A stretch of 64,000 nt of DNA from NCBI RefSeq assembly GCF_030519375.1, contig NZ_JAUMKB010000001.1, positions 62,001 to 126,000 of the forward strand, given 5' to 3'. Below the pieces are notes generated by a model, which saw only the letters and a program-made list of their open reading frames with translations, was not told where the DNA came from and made no database searches. The position numbers and the translations under genes were made by a program. This DNA comes from Mucilaginibacter tolerans (GTDB taxonomy: Bacteria; Bacteroidota; Bacteroidia; Sphingobacteriales; Sphingobacteriaceae). Shown here one piece after another: positions 45,786 to 54,409 of the stretch (its first letter is position 1; each line of letters starts with the position of its first letter).

Positions 45786-47129
45786 GTGAATACCAAATTA
45801 CCGTTTCGTAGTAAAATAAGTTCACGCTGGTTGAAACTCACCGGCGACCCTTCCGTCTTTCCGCTCGAATACAGAATATTTCACGCCCTTTGCATAGTGA
45901 TGATCATTGCTATGATGATTACCATCCCTGTCAACCTGATCATTAGCGAATGGGTGGCCGCCGGCCTGTGCGTGGTAGCAGGTTGCGTATTCGCATTTTT
46001 CCTTTACCGGTCGCGGTTTGGTGGCAAAGTACGGGGCAGCATCTTCATGACTGCGCTCATTTGCAATGCATTGTTCTTCGTCAATTATTTTTACAATTCG
46101 GGTATCAGCGGACCAAATGATGTAGTTTTCGCCCTGTCACTGTATCTCATCGTATTTGTTACACCGAAAAAGCAGCATAAATACTGGTTGGGTGTGAACG
46201 TGATATTATTGCTGGCGATGCACTTAATAGAGTACTATTACCCCAAACTGGTACCTTATACTTACCTGAGCAGATCAGATCGTTTTATCGATGTTACGTC
46301 GGCCTACATGATTGGAGTTTTAATCATGTATTTCACCATCAAAAATGTGCGTAACAATTATGATTTTGAGCGGTTGCAGGTTGAAGAAAAACGTAAAGAC
46401 ATTGAGCAGCAGCACCAATTCATATTGGCGCAAAACGAGCAGCTGGAACATATCAACTCAGAAAAGAACAAGCTGATGTCGATCATTGCACACGATTTGC
46501 GCGGACCGCTGAGCAATATCCAGAACTACCTTGAACTGGTGGGCGAATATGGCCTGGATAAAGAAGAGCGCGAGGTGGTAGAGAGCGACCTGCTGCGCGT
46601 AACGCAAAGCACACTGAACATGCTTTCGAAGCTGCTGATATGGTCAAAATCGCAGATGGATGGCGTGGTGGTGAAGCTGAGCGACATGCGCCTGAACGAG
46701 ACGCTGAAAAATACGCTCGAAATGGAACGTATTATGGCCTCAAAAAAAGATATAGAACTAACTTACGAAGTTGACCCAGCTATAAATGTTGTAGCCGACA
46801 GCGATATGCTGCAGCTGGTGGTGCGCAATATTGTGAGCAATGCTATAAAATTTACGCCTGCAGGCGGCAAGGTTGACGTCAGTACCAGGCTCATCAACAA
46901 CGAGTGCCGCATCAGCATTGCCGATAATGGGCGTGGTATAGCCTACGAACAGCAGGGCGATATGTTTACGCTAAAGGCGCGGTCGACCTTTGGCACAGCC
47001 AACGAAAAAGGCGTAGGTCTTGGACTTATTCTGTGCAAGGAGTTCACCGAGCAGCAAGGCGGTCGCATCAGCTTCGAAAGCATTCCCGGTCACGGATCAA
47101 CCTTCCATATATTTATGCCGCTGGGGTGA
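45786..47129 (+). CDS. multi-TM sensor histidine kinase
   Basis: A 447-residue kinase. N-terminal membrane part with about six TMs (39-200) and no recognised ligand domain, coiled coil (about 200-230), HisKA with His in SIIAHDLRGPLSN, HATPase with NIVSNAIKFTPAG, DNGRGI and GVGLGLIL. Start is GTG at 45786; the next Met is far into TM1, so GTG is preferred. Confidence 0.85.
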   Translation: MNTKLPFRSKISSRWLKLTGDPSVFPLEYRIFHALCIVMIIAMMITIPVNLIISEWVAAGLCVVAGCVFAFFLYRSRFGGKVRGSIFMTALICNALFFVNYFYNSGISGPNDVVFALSLYLIVFVTPKKQHKYWLGVNVILLLAMHLIEYYYPKLVPYTYLSRSDRFIDVTSAYMIGVLIMYFTIKNVRNNYDFERLQVEEKRKDIEQQHQFILAQNEQLEHINSEKNKLMSIIAHDLRGPLSNIQNYLELVGEYGLDKEEREVVESDLLRVTQSTLNMLSKLLIWSKSQMDGVVVKLSDMRLNETLKNTLEMERIMASKKDIELTYEVDPAINVVADSDMLQLVVRNIVSNAIKFTPAGGKVDVSTRLINNECRISIADNGRGIAYEQQGDMFTLKARSTFGTANEKGVGLGLILCKEFTEQQGGRISFESIPGHGSTFHIFMPLG

Positions 47130-47238
47130 TTGCCCCGGCACCTGCCCTTTGATTTCATATTTACGAATTACGATTTTAGATTTAAAGCGTCGCGCAGGGC
47201 GGTCAGGGTTATTTTGTATTTTGATCAGTTATTCTATT

Positions 47239-47308
47239 GACTATTGACTATTGACTATTGACTATTGACTATTGACTATTGACCATTGACTGTTGACCAT
47301 TCACTATT
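47239..47308. repeat. heptanucleotide array (GACTATT)n
   Basis: Six perfect GACTATT units, then GACCATT, GACTGTT, GACCATT and CACTATT. It overlaps the stop codon of the cupin-like gene (47304-47306). Confidence 0.9.
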
Positions 47309-47645
47309 TCAGCTCCACGCTGATGATATGCAATTCCTGGCCACCCACATTTTTAAGTGCATGCGGGCCCAATGGTTCCGACCACAATGCGGTGTGCGTC
47401 GAAACTGATTTTCCTAAACTTCTCGAATCCAGCAGTACATTACCACCGGCATCATAACGGATAAAATCTGACCAGCTAACCACAATATGCGATGCGGCAA
47501 ACCGGTGAGTATGCACGGCAGTCATCTGCCCTGCCGGGATGTTGGCGTCGATAACACGCACGCGTTCGTTTTCAAACAGCAGTTTATGATGTTCTGGTGC
47601 TGCAATCAGTGCATCCAGTTCGGGCGGCCATTGTTCAGGTTGCAT
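47304..47645 (-). CDS. cupin-like small protein
   Basis: A 113-residue protein with a double-stranded beta-helix pattern: RVRVIDANIPAGQMTAVHTH holds a likely His metal pair, followed by strand HIVVSWSDFI and the C-terminal LHIISVELK. Probable single-domain cupin; ligand unknown. Confidence 0.65.
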   Translation of the reverse strand: MQPEQWPPELDALIAAPEHHKLLFENERVRVIDANIPAGQMTAVHTHRFAASHIVVSWSDFIRYDAGGNVLLDSRSLGKSVSTHTALWSEPLGPHALKNVGGQELHIISVELK

Positions 47646-47758
47646 ACTCGACCATAAATATAATATAATCAGCAGTTTATTTCACAACTTTTGAGCTGAA
47701 CTTATACCCCATGCAGCGAATATAATATTCGTTATATTTATATATAAACTTAATCACC

Positions 47759-48166
47759 ATGTCAGCATTTCATTTTGTGTTATCAGCTATCTGCATCGGT
47801 GTTGCCAATACCGGTATCGAATGGTTTTTTATCAGCTACCTGTTTCATAAATACCAGGCCACAACGCCGCAAACCTGGCGACCGGAGAGTTATGTAAGCT
47901 ATACCTACAGTACGGCATTATCGGTGGTGTTTGGCCTACTGTTTACCTTTTTTTATTTAAAGATCGGCTCGCATTACGTCATTGGCCATAACGCGCTTTC
48001 TGATGCCAAACTGGGTATTATTTGCTTCGCTTGCTTCGGCTTTATTATTGAGATCGGCAATGCCATTTATGTCAACCTTGACAAGACGTTTGTAGTGGGA
48101 AAGTTATTGGCAAGCTGCGTTAGCTATATGGCGGCGGCAGTTATTGCAGGCTTATTCTATTGGTAG
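47759..48166 (+). CDS. four-TM hypothetical membrane protein
   Basis: A 135-residue protein with four TM helices (about 5-28, 52-72, 86-106 and 112-133). No motif recognised; similar in size to DUF1761-type proteins but not convincingly assigned. Confidence 0.65.
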   Translation: MSAFHFVLSAICIGVANTGIEWFFISYLFHKYQATTPQTWRPESYVSYTYSTALSVVFGLLFTFFYLKIGSHYVIGHNALSDAKLGIICFACFGFIIEIGNAIYVNLDKTFVVGKLLASCVSYMAAAVIAGLFYW

Positions 48167-48274
48167 TCACAAAAAAACAAACCTGATGCCCGAAGTCAGA
48201 CGCTTCGAACAGCATGGATTCGCCTTTGTATTTTGCAGGCTATTCCAATGACTAATGACCATAGAGGAAAAAAC

Positions 48275-48310
48275 AACCCCGCACGTGCTCCATACGGGGT
48301 TTTGTATTTT
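48275..48310 (+). terminator. intrinsic terminator
   Basis: AACCCCG and CGGGGTT form a 7-bp stem followed by a T-rich run, about 110 nt after the stop of the four-TM gene. Confidence 0.55.
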
Positions 48311-48401
48311 CAAATTATCAGCACTTGCTGGTAATCCAAATAATACTAATGCAATAACAACGCATTGACACTGATGGTTTTAAGAATATTAAAATTGTTT
48401 T

Positions 48402-48539
48402 GACTCACCCATTCATTGCTTCGCTCGACCACCCTCTCTACCGCAGGCGGTAAGGAGGAAATTATATAAATTTTATTTCTTCTCCTCTTTATGGCTTGCC
48501 ATAGAGAGGGTCGACCAGCGTAGCGTAGTCGGGGTGAGT
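48402..48539. repeat. 140-bp MITE-like element, copy 3
   Basis: Same orientation as copy 1: starts GACTCACCC and ends GGGGTGAGT, with TACCGCAGGCGGTA and TATGGCTTGCCATA. Located in the roughly 400-bp gap 48167-48565, which holds no gene. Confidence 0.75.
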
Positions 48540-48565
48540 AGACTCTGCGCTATACAATACAATGC

Positions 48566-49303
48566 CTATTTCATCAGCTTCGGTATCAAAACATATAGAG
48601 CAGCAGCGGCAAATATCAGTTCATAAATAAGAATAATGCGCAAGCCTTTTGATTTGATGGCCTTATATGCAGAATATCGTTTCCTCATTTCGGTTGACAG
48701 CAAACCTATAAACAACAACCCGTTTACAGAAAGTAATACCTTATTGTTAAATATTATGAGCGACATTAACAACGAAAATTCAATAAACGCCAGTACAAAA
48801 AAGTATTTGTGATAAAATGTAATTATGCCTCCGCTCAGTGATGGAAACCGTAACCTTAAAAGGCTCACCAGTTCATCATACCGGCTTATTTGCCTGGGTA
48901 TTGTGATCCGTTCTCCCTTTGAATACAGATGTATAGTACCCTTTGCAGTGCGGACTGCCTTGGTGACTTCGGTAAGATAAAATAATTTCCGCGCCCGCCA
49001 TGGAACTGACAGCTCAATCATCTCATCGTTCATCCTGATAGCTAAATCCTTATTGTTACCCCCAACTATTAATTGTTGAATAATAGTGCAGACGGTAAAC
49101 AATAAAAAGAGAGAAGCAAGATTTACCCAAATCGCCACACTTTCTGGTGCTGTCTTACCTCCTATTTTGACAGTCCCCGGTGCAAATAAGCTGAATATCG
49201 CCATCACTGTGAAAATAGCGGCTGTCCAGGTTAGGTATTCTTTTCGGATACCCCAAAGCCCTTTGTTATCCAATTTAAATTCTAATACAGGTTGAGTTTC
49301 CAT
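48566..49303 (-). CDS. membrane protein with PH-like central domain
   Basis: A 245-residue protein: two TMs (about 22-42 and 57-79), a beta-rich central domain (LAIRMNDEMIELSVPW, TIHLYSKGERITIPRQ) of bacterial PH character, then three further TMs. ATG at 49303 is chosen; the longer frame adds residues without similarity. Function unknown. Confidence 0.65.
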   Translation of the reverse strand: METQPVLEFKLDNKGLWGIRKEYLTWTAAIFTVMAIFSLFAPGTVKIGGKTAPESVAIWVNLASLFLLFTVCTIIQQLIVGGNNKDLAIRMNDEMIELSVPWRARKLFYLTEVTKAVRTAKGTIHLYSKGERITIPRQISRYDELVSLLRLRFPSLSGGIITFYHKYFFVLAFIEFSLLMSLIIFNNKVLLSVNGLLFIGLLSTEMRKRYSAYKAIKSKGLRIILIYELIFAAAALYVLIPKLMK

Positions 49304-49518
49304 ACTAAAGTGTGACAAGTAAGGTATATGCAAGATGTCAAAAAAATTCAACAGGTGCAAGATACAATTCCACGCCTTGTGTTGCCACATCGCAAAACCT
49401 TATCACACCCATAACCGTTTAAGTGCGCATTATAACAGCAAATTTTAGTTATAATTAGTTTAACTGGTAGCCTGTCTCGCAAGATGGGCTTTTTCTTTTT
49501 TATCCGGTCGCCCGCACC

Positions 49519-49905
49519 CTACGGAATGGCGATATACTTTACACCCGATACAATGCTGGTATCATTTGATACGGTAAACATGGGTACACCATCGTATATA
49601 AATGAAACAACAGGTTTCACCGCAGGGCGCAGACCTTCCAATTCCAGAAAATAGTTGAGTTTGAGGGTATCTCCCCGGTTAACATTTACGCTATAAGTTT
49701 TATTGTCGGTTTGCGCATATACATCAATTAATTTAACCGACGACTGGTTAATGACCGAAAAGTTGTAGATAGTCAGCGTTGTGGTGATATTGCTTATCAC
49801 AATTTGCAATGGTTTAGCAGGTGTCTTCGGCGATGGGTTGGAATTTCTATTACAGGCAATTAAAAAGCAAGAGCTGATCAAAATAAAAAGCGATATCCTT
49901 TTCAT
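49519..49905 (-). CDS. small lipoprotein
   Basis: A 128-residue protein with a lipoprotein signal (CFLIAC, Cys18), a short Pro/Ser linker and a beta-rich domain (IVISNITTTLTIYNFSVIN). No family recognised; probably membrane-anchored. Confidence 0.65.
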   Translation of the reverse strand: MKRISLFILISSCFLIACNRNSNPSPKTPAKPLQIVISNITTTLTIYNFSVINQSSVKLIDVYAQTDNKTYSVNVNRGDTLKLNYFLELEGLRPAVKPVVSFIYDGVPMFTVSNDTSIVSGVKYIAIP

Positions 49906-49996
49906 TGTTGTAACGTTTTCAATTAGTTACGTAAGGAATTGGGGTTTGGTTTGCTGGGGGGGCAAGTTGTCAATATTGCTGTTTGAAGTCCCCCCT

Positions 49997-50030
49997 ACTG
50001 GTTTAAGTCTTCCGCAGGGCGACTTAAATC
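49997..50030. repeat. dispersed hairpin repeat, copy c
   Basis: Inverted copy: ACTGGTTTAAGTC, TTCCGCAGGGC, GACTTAAATC. Lies in the roughly 330-bp gap 49906-50238 beside the 81-bp element. Confidence 0.6.
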
Positions 50031-50045
50031 GAACCTGGAAAATGA

Positions 50046-50126
50046 AGGACTCTGTCCGGGTATGTGTACATAAAGTTGTTTTGGTAATATAAGTTTACCT
50101 CTGCAATAAATACCGGGCAGAGTCCT
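50046..50126. repeat. 81-bp inverted-repeat element, copy 2
   Basis: Terminal inverted repeats AGGACTCTGTCCGG and CCGGGCAGAGTCCT match at 13 of 14 positions. Core shared with 42454-42533. No open frame inside. Confidence 0.7.
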
Positions 50127-50238
50127 ACCACCATAATTGATTTTTTTGCAAGTAGTTTGTTGTCAATGGTGCTCAAAAGGGCTGTGCCGTTAAGAGCGCT
50201 GCGCTGAACTCTTAAACCAGTGTTGGGTAACCAGCCAA

Positions 50239-50454
50239 CTATTTAGGAGATGATTTAAAAAATATTGATAGAATCAGCAGAAGCGCTCCCAATAAAATCG
50301 TCTCTATAAAATGTAAAAAAGCAAACTTCCCAATTTCACTTATCACCGGACTCAATGAATTTCCCCGATACGTAAATAAAGATACTCCAAAGATAGCCAT
50401 TGCGAAACCCAAGGCTATTAAAGAAAATCCCGCAATATTTAACCATTTTTTCAC
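50239..50454 (-). CDS. small two-TM membrane protein
   Basis: A 71-residue protein with two hydrophobic helices (about 8-28 and 45-65) and a basic tail (FFKSSPK). It starts 10 nt after the stop of the secreted protein gene upstream, suggesting an operon with 50465-51067. Function unknown. Confidence 0.6.
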   Translation of the reverse strand: MKKWLNIAGFSLIALGFAMAIFGVSLFTYRGNSLSPVISEIGKFAFLHFIETILLGALLLILSIFFKSSPK

Positions 50455-50464
50455 CTTTTCGTAT

Positions 50465-51067
50465 TTATTTCACCTCGATCTTTGGTATCTCGTGCTGGGC
50501 CAATGAGTGTATGAAAAGTGGCTTATCGGTGCGGAGCCTGGTTAAAAATTCGTTGATATCGTTACGGTATGCCCTTTTGCTCCATCCAAATAAGAGCACC
50601 CCCTTATGTCCCTGGCTATCTGTATAATCTTTATACCTGTAGCCGTTCCATTCAACGATGTTCGCATTCGCTCGGCCCTTTGAGTCGCTCAGAATAAAGT
50701 CAAGCAGGTATTCGCTCTTGTCTTTGTTTTTCAATGTCCGGTGATGAGCTATAATATCAGTTATTTCCTGATTTTGTTGTTCGGCTACCTTGCTGGCCAC
50801 GACGTTTTTCAGCGAATCAGATGTGATTAGGAAATCTATCAGCAGCATATTAGAGTAGCTTTCCTGCGTTTCGTGAGCTGGAAGATATTCCTGTTTATAG
50901 TAATTCTCTGTTGGGTGCGAACTCCAAGATAATTTGTAAGTAACATTATCCAGCACTATCTTATCACTGGTATTTAAATAGTTTACTACGTCCTTTTTCC
51001 CATGGCCAGTAAAACCGGAAAGGAAAATCACGAACGCCGGCAATGCAACTATTAATAGTTTTTTCAT
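50465..51067 (-). CDS. secreted protein of unknown function
   Basis: A 200-residue protein with a signal peptide (MKKLLIVALPAFVIFLSGFTG). Mature part is alpha/beta with an N-terminal VVNYLNTSDKIVLDNVTYKL and a central helical region; no family recognised. Followed in operon by the two-TM protein. Confidence 0.65.
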   Translation of the reverse strand: MKKLLIVALPAFVIFLSGFTGHGKKDVVNYLNTSDKIVLDNVTYKLSWSSHPTENYYKQEYLPAHETQESYSNMLLIDFLITSDSLKNVVASKVAEQQNQEITDIIAHHRTLKNKDKSEYLLDFILSDSKGRANANIVEWNGYRYKDYTDSQGHKGVLLFGWSKRAYRNDINEFLTRLRTDKPLFIHSLAQHEIPKIEVK

Positions 51068-51256
51068 CTGTAACAGGTTTAAGTTTTCAGATGCTAAAAT
51101 AACAGATACCCTGATATAAATTACGAGTAGTTATCAACTTCGCTTTGTCAGGGATTGCAAATCCGGACAACCAACGGTTGACGCTATCAACGGAGCCATT
51201 CCACTGCGCTGAACTCATAAACCAGTTTTAGAATAAGTGCCCATTGGTCAGATTCA

Positions 51257-51490
51257 CTAAGCCGGATAAGTATGAAACCGTAAAACTATTTTGTCAATCA
51301 AGGCCTTCTGATATAATTCAAACCCGTCCGAATCTGGTGTATAACCAGCGGGCTCCAACTCATAGGCATCGTCCTTTTCAATGATATTCCATTTTAGATC
51401 GCCAATTTCTTGCATTGCAATTTGCTCTGCCTGTTTTATGGAGTCAGCTTCAATCCAACAGCTAACATAAGCAACTCCAATATGAACCAT
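51257..51490 (-). CDS. 77-residue hypothetical protein
   Basis: Small cytosolic alpha/beta protein (VAYVSCWIEADSIKQAEQIA, LKWNIIEKDDAYEL) resembling a single ferredoxin-like unit. Function and family unknown. Monocistronic. Confidence 0.55.
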   Translation of the reverse strand: MVHIGVAYVSCWIEADSIKQAEQIAMQEIGDLKWNIIEKDDAYELEPAGYTPDSDGFELYQKALIDKIVLRFHTYPA

Positions 51491-51619
51491 ATCTCACAAG
51501 TCAGGCCGGGGATGAACATGAAATACTAAAAAGTACATTTTCATAATTATATATCGGATTGCTTATTAATGCTTTGATGAAAAGCTTTTTGCTTTCACCT
51601 TTCTTCCTTCACTTCAAAA

Positions 51620-52315
51620 TCAATGATTATGCTTCTTATGAATATCCTTCACTAAACACAGCTTTTTAATATCCTGTTTTTTGATAATGAAGGGTGCATA
51701 CTTCAGGCGGTCGCCGATGATTTCGGTAGTATTGTCGCTGTGAGCAATCACCTCGTCGTCGTTATCGGCGGCCAGCAGGCGTTTATACATGCGGTAGTCG
51801 CCCCACTCGATATAATACACTTCGCCGGGGAGAATTTTAGTATCGTGGATCACCTTCAGCGCTACCCAGCAGCCGTTCTCCAGGTAAGGGTACATGCTAT
51901 GCCCCCACACGGGCAGGGCAAAGTCGCAGTCCTCAATACCCGGAAAGTTCATATGCCCGATGGGCGTGCTGTCGTTTATGTCTTTATACGCCTCCACTCC
52001 TGATGCTGTTGCCACCACTTCGTACATCGGGATACCCTCAAAAGTAGAGGGCTGGACAGAAGCAGTTGCAACTTGTTTTGTATTTGTCAGGAATTTTTTG
52101 TATCTTTCTTTAAAAATCTGAAGTTTATCCGGATCGATGTTCTGCCGGCTTTTGATAATTTCGGTGATCGACGCGGGCGAATTGAAGCCCAGCACTTCGG
52201 CCAGTTGTGCATTTCCGTTAAAAGCCTTCCCCCTGAGCTGATTATAGAGGATTATAAACTCCAGTGTCTCAGGCCGTATGCGTTTTACTTTGTTTGATTT
52301 TGATTGCTCTTCCAT
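51620..52315 (-). CDS. S24 peptidase-domain (phage-repressor-like) regulator
   Basis: A 231-residue protein. N-terminal helix-turn-helix (about 15-75, QLAEVLGFNSPASITEIIKS) and C-terminal S24/LexA-like domain with Ser140 (WGHSMYPYLENG) and Lys178 (YRMYKRL), a 38-residue spacing as in LexA/CI. No Ala-Gly cleavage site is evident near residues 95-110 (TASGVEA instead), so autocleavage is doubtful. Probable phage- or island-derived regulator; remnants lie upstream. Confidence 0.8.
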   Translation of the reverse strand: MEEQSKSNKVKRIRPETLEFIILYNQLRGKAFNGNAQLAEVLGFNSPASITEIIKSRQNIDPDKLQIFKERYKKFLTNTKQVATASVQPSTFEGIPMYEVVATASGVEAYKDINDSTPIGHMNFPGIEDCDFALPVWGHSMYPYLENGCWVALKVIHDTKILPGEVYYIEWGDYRMYKRLLAADNDDEVIAHSDNTTEIIGDRLKYAPFIIKKQDIKKLCLVKDIHKKHNH

Positions 52316-52769
52316 AAATGCTGAAAAGTTTTATCTTTATTTTATTTGTAAATATACGGAATGTTCTTGATAAATGTATCGTAATTCTACCCGAAAGTAC
52401 AACAAAATTCCAAAACTTTAGCTTCAGCTTTACAGAAATTACAGAGAAAAGCAATGAGTGAGTTAGTGAATGAGCGAATGAACTGGAATATTATTTCCTG
52501 GTCTTTTACGGTTCAAAAATCGATTTAGGTGATCTTGACGGCAAATCATTAACCGAAATAGCCAGGAACTTTTACTATTGGCTACCTAAACACCTTGCAG
52601 CACAGCGGTATAGCAAAGAAAAAAGTTGCGCCGAAAAAGAAAGTTCAACGCCAATGCGGGACGTGGCGGCAGCATTGCAGTTTACCGATGTGGTGATGAG
52701 GGAGTAGGTTGGTGAGTGGTCAATGGTCAATAGTCAATGGCAATTAAAGGGCTTATATCTTACTCACCA
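52316..52769. other. intergenic region with a start-less coding remnant
   Basis: Upstream of the S24 regulator. Open codons at 52474-52707 (plus strand) read LGDLDGKSLTEIARNFYYWL and MRDVAAALQFTDVVMRE but have no start codon, suggesting a truncated gene. Heptamer-like repeats follow at about 52714-52742. Confidence 0.45.
52474..52707 (+). pseudogene. truncated coding remnant
   Basis: A 78-codon stretch ending in TAG whose C-terminal two thirds has coding-like composition; the 5' end lacks ATG, GTG or TTG. Family unknown. It may be the tail of a decayed island gene. Confidence 0.35.
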
Positions 52770-52964
52770 CTACGCCTTCAGGCACCATACCACTGCAATC
52801 AGCATGACCAGCACAACGATTGCCCAAAAAATATAGCGGACAGTCGCGCTCTCGGGTCGGTAATCGGGGTTGCGCCTATAGCGTTGGGTTTTGATGTCCC
52901 AGATATATTCAGAAACATCAGGATTTATGTCCGGCAGACGGTTAGGCTTGGTAGGGTCAGTCAT
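52770..52964 (-). CDS. 64-residue tail-anchored membrane protein
   Basis: Polar N-terminus (MTDPTKPNRLPDINPDVSEY) with aromatic and basic residues, then a C-terminal TM (about 43-63). No family recognised. Plausible small membrane protein. Confidence 0.5.
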   Translation of the reverse strand: MTDPTKPNRLPDINPDVSEYIWDIKTQRYRRNPDYRPESATVRYIFWAIVVLVMLIAVVWCLKA

Positions 52965-53040
52965 TATTAATAAGGTTTTCTCTAAAATAATGAAAATTTT
53001 AGTCGGCTCAATACATTAATACGCAAATGAAACGGCAATG

Positions 53041-53370
53041 TTACTTACCGTGGCCGCTGTGGTGTACCACCAGTACGCTATCAAAGTCGTGTTTGCAGCT
53101 GCGGCAAAAGTAGGTGGTATGTTTTTTCATGATACCCAGGGCAATAAAATAAATCGCCATTATGATACTGATACAAAATACCGTTTCGCTTAAAATGATA
53201 AATAACATCAATCCTGCGTTCCACTCGCCCGGTTTAAGCAGCGGGGTACGGATAACCAGGTAGCTGAGGAGGATAAATATGAAGCATACAGCCATCAGCA
53301 AAAAATACCGACGCCTGCTGTGGACGGCAATGTTTTCGCACTTGCATTTCGGGCACTGTAACTTTTCCAT
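53041..53370 (-). CDS. two-TM protein with split zinc ribbon
   Basis: A 109-residue protein: Cys6-x2-Cys9 (CPKCKC, plus Cys11) at the N-terminus and Cys89-x2-Cys92 (CRSCKHDF) after two TM helices (about 23-41 and 54-80). Both halves would face the cytosol and form one zinc site. Function unknown. Confidence 0.65.
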   Translation of the reverse strand: MEKLQCPKCKCENIAVHSRRRYFLLMAVCFIFILLSYLVIRTPLLKPGEWNAGLMLFIILSETVFCISIIMAIYFIALGIMKKHTTYFCRSCKHDFDSVLVVHHSGHGK

Positions 53371-53428
53371 TACAAATCGATGTACTTAAAGTTAGCAAAT
53401 TTTTCAATTGATGTCAAGATGCGAAGTT

Positions 53429-53569
53429 GACTCGCCCCGGGCAACGCTTCGCTGGCCGACCCTTTCTATGGCGAGCCATAAAGAGGGGTTAAAAATTAAA
53501 AACTTTCTTCTCCCGCTTTACCGCCTGCGGTAGAGAGGGATGTCGAGCGCAGCAATGACAGGGTGAGTC
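53429..53569. repeat. 140-bp MITE-like element, copy 4
   Basis: Inverted relative to copy 1: GACTCGCCCC start, GGGTGAGTC end, TATGGCGAGCCATA and TACCGCCTGCGGTA inside. Extended inverted ends (GCGAAGTTGACTCG; CGCAGAGGACTCAC on the other strand) suggest terminal repeats of about 20 bp. Confidence 0.75.
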
Positions 53570-53620
53570 CTCTGCGCCATTACAAACCAAATTCACTCAT
53601 ACACTCACTCATTAAACAAA

Positions 53621-54092
53621 ATGTCAACCCTAACAACCAAATCCGAAATCGTAAATCGTAAATCTGAAATCGTAAATCCCACATCCGAAACTTCCATCGG
53701 CTGGGCCATCCTTAAGCAAAACCCTGTACGCAAGGTGCCCAAACGCGACGTGTTCAACACCGTACTGGCCAACGTGGCCAAAGCCTTTGCCGATATGAAC
53801 GTAAAAAGCATCACCTCGCAAGGGCGCGACTACATGGTGAACGAGCTCACCGACAACATCATCTCCCGCTACCCTGCCATCCGTAAGCGAAATACCCGTG
53901 GCCATTGCACATGCCGTGCGGGGTAAATACGGGGAGCTTTTCGGTTTGAGTGTAGTAGCCTTTGAGCGGTTTATTGAACAATATCTGCCATCAGAAGACC
54001 GTCCCCGGGGCGGTAAAGGAAAATTGGTATTTCATGAAATGTTTACTGAAGTTATCCAGGCAATAGCTTTTGAAAAGCAGGTTAAAGGCTGA
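53621..54092 (+). pseudogene. frameshifted DUF6633-like island gene
   Basis: Two reading frames join if one base near 53885 is removed: the first ends ISRYPAIR, the second continues SEIPVAIAHAVRGKYGELFG and LSVVAFERFIEQYL. The joined sequence resembles proteins of unknown function found in Bacteroidota mobile elements and prophages (DUF6633-like; from memory, not checked). The N-terminus begins with a repeat-derived KSEIVNRKSEIVN segment. Confidence 0.6.
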
Positions 54093-54409
54093 AGCAGGGC
54101 AAAGACAGATGCGATAATAAGGGGGGAATGGGATTTGCTGGCAGAATTATCTAAACGAAAATCCTAAGCATGTTGCAGAGGCCTTTGCCCGCCGTGCTTC
54201 GAGTGCCTCGGCCTGACACCCTCCTGTAATGATAAGTGCCATTCATTAAATCCCTGCGCCTGGTAACCATTAAGGCTGGAATGATGCATGGGGAGAGAAC
54301 TGTTCCCAACACCGCAAAAATACCGTAAAAACACGGTAGGAAACATCAAATATTTCGGGATAAATTTATCTGACAGTCAACCGATTACATTAAATATTAA
54401 CCTAATACA
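54093..54409. other. intergenic region
   Basis: About 317 bp between the decayed gene and the DUF2235 gene. Short open codons follow the pseudogene but no gene is supported. Confidence 0.4.

Noticed and set aside
45565..47308. Heptamer arrays considered as CRISPR
   Set aside because: Units are 7 bp and directly contiguous with no spacers, and there are no cas genes in the window.
49456..49488. tRNA-like segment (TAGTTTAACTGGTA followed by CTGTCTCGCAAGA)
   Set aside because: Looks like a D-arm and anticodon arm, but there is no T-arm and no pairing acceptor stem; the segment ends in a GGGCTTTTT hairpin. At most a remnant or chance match.
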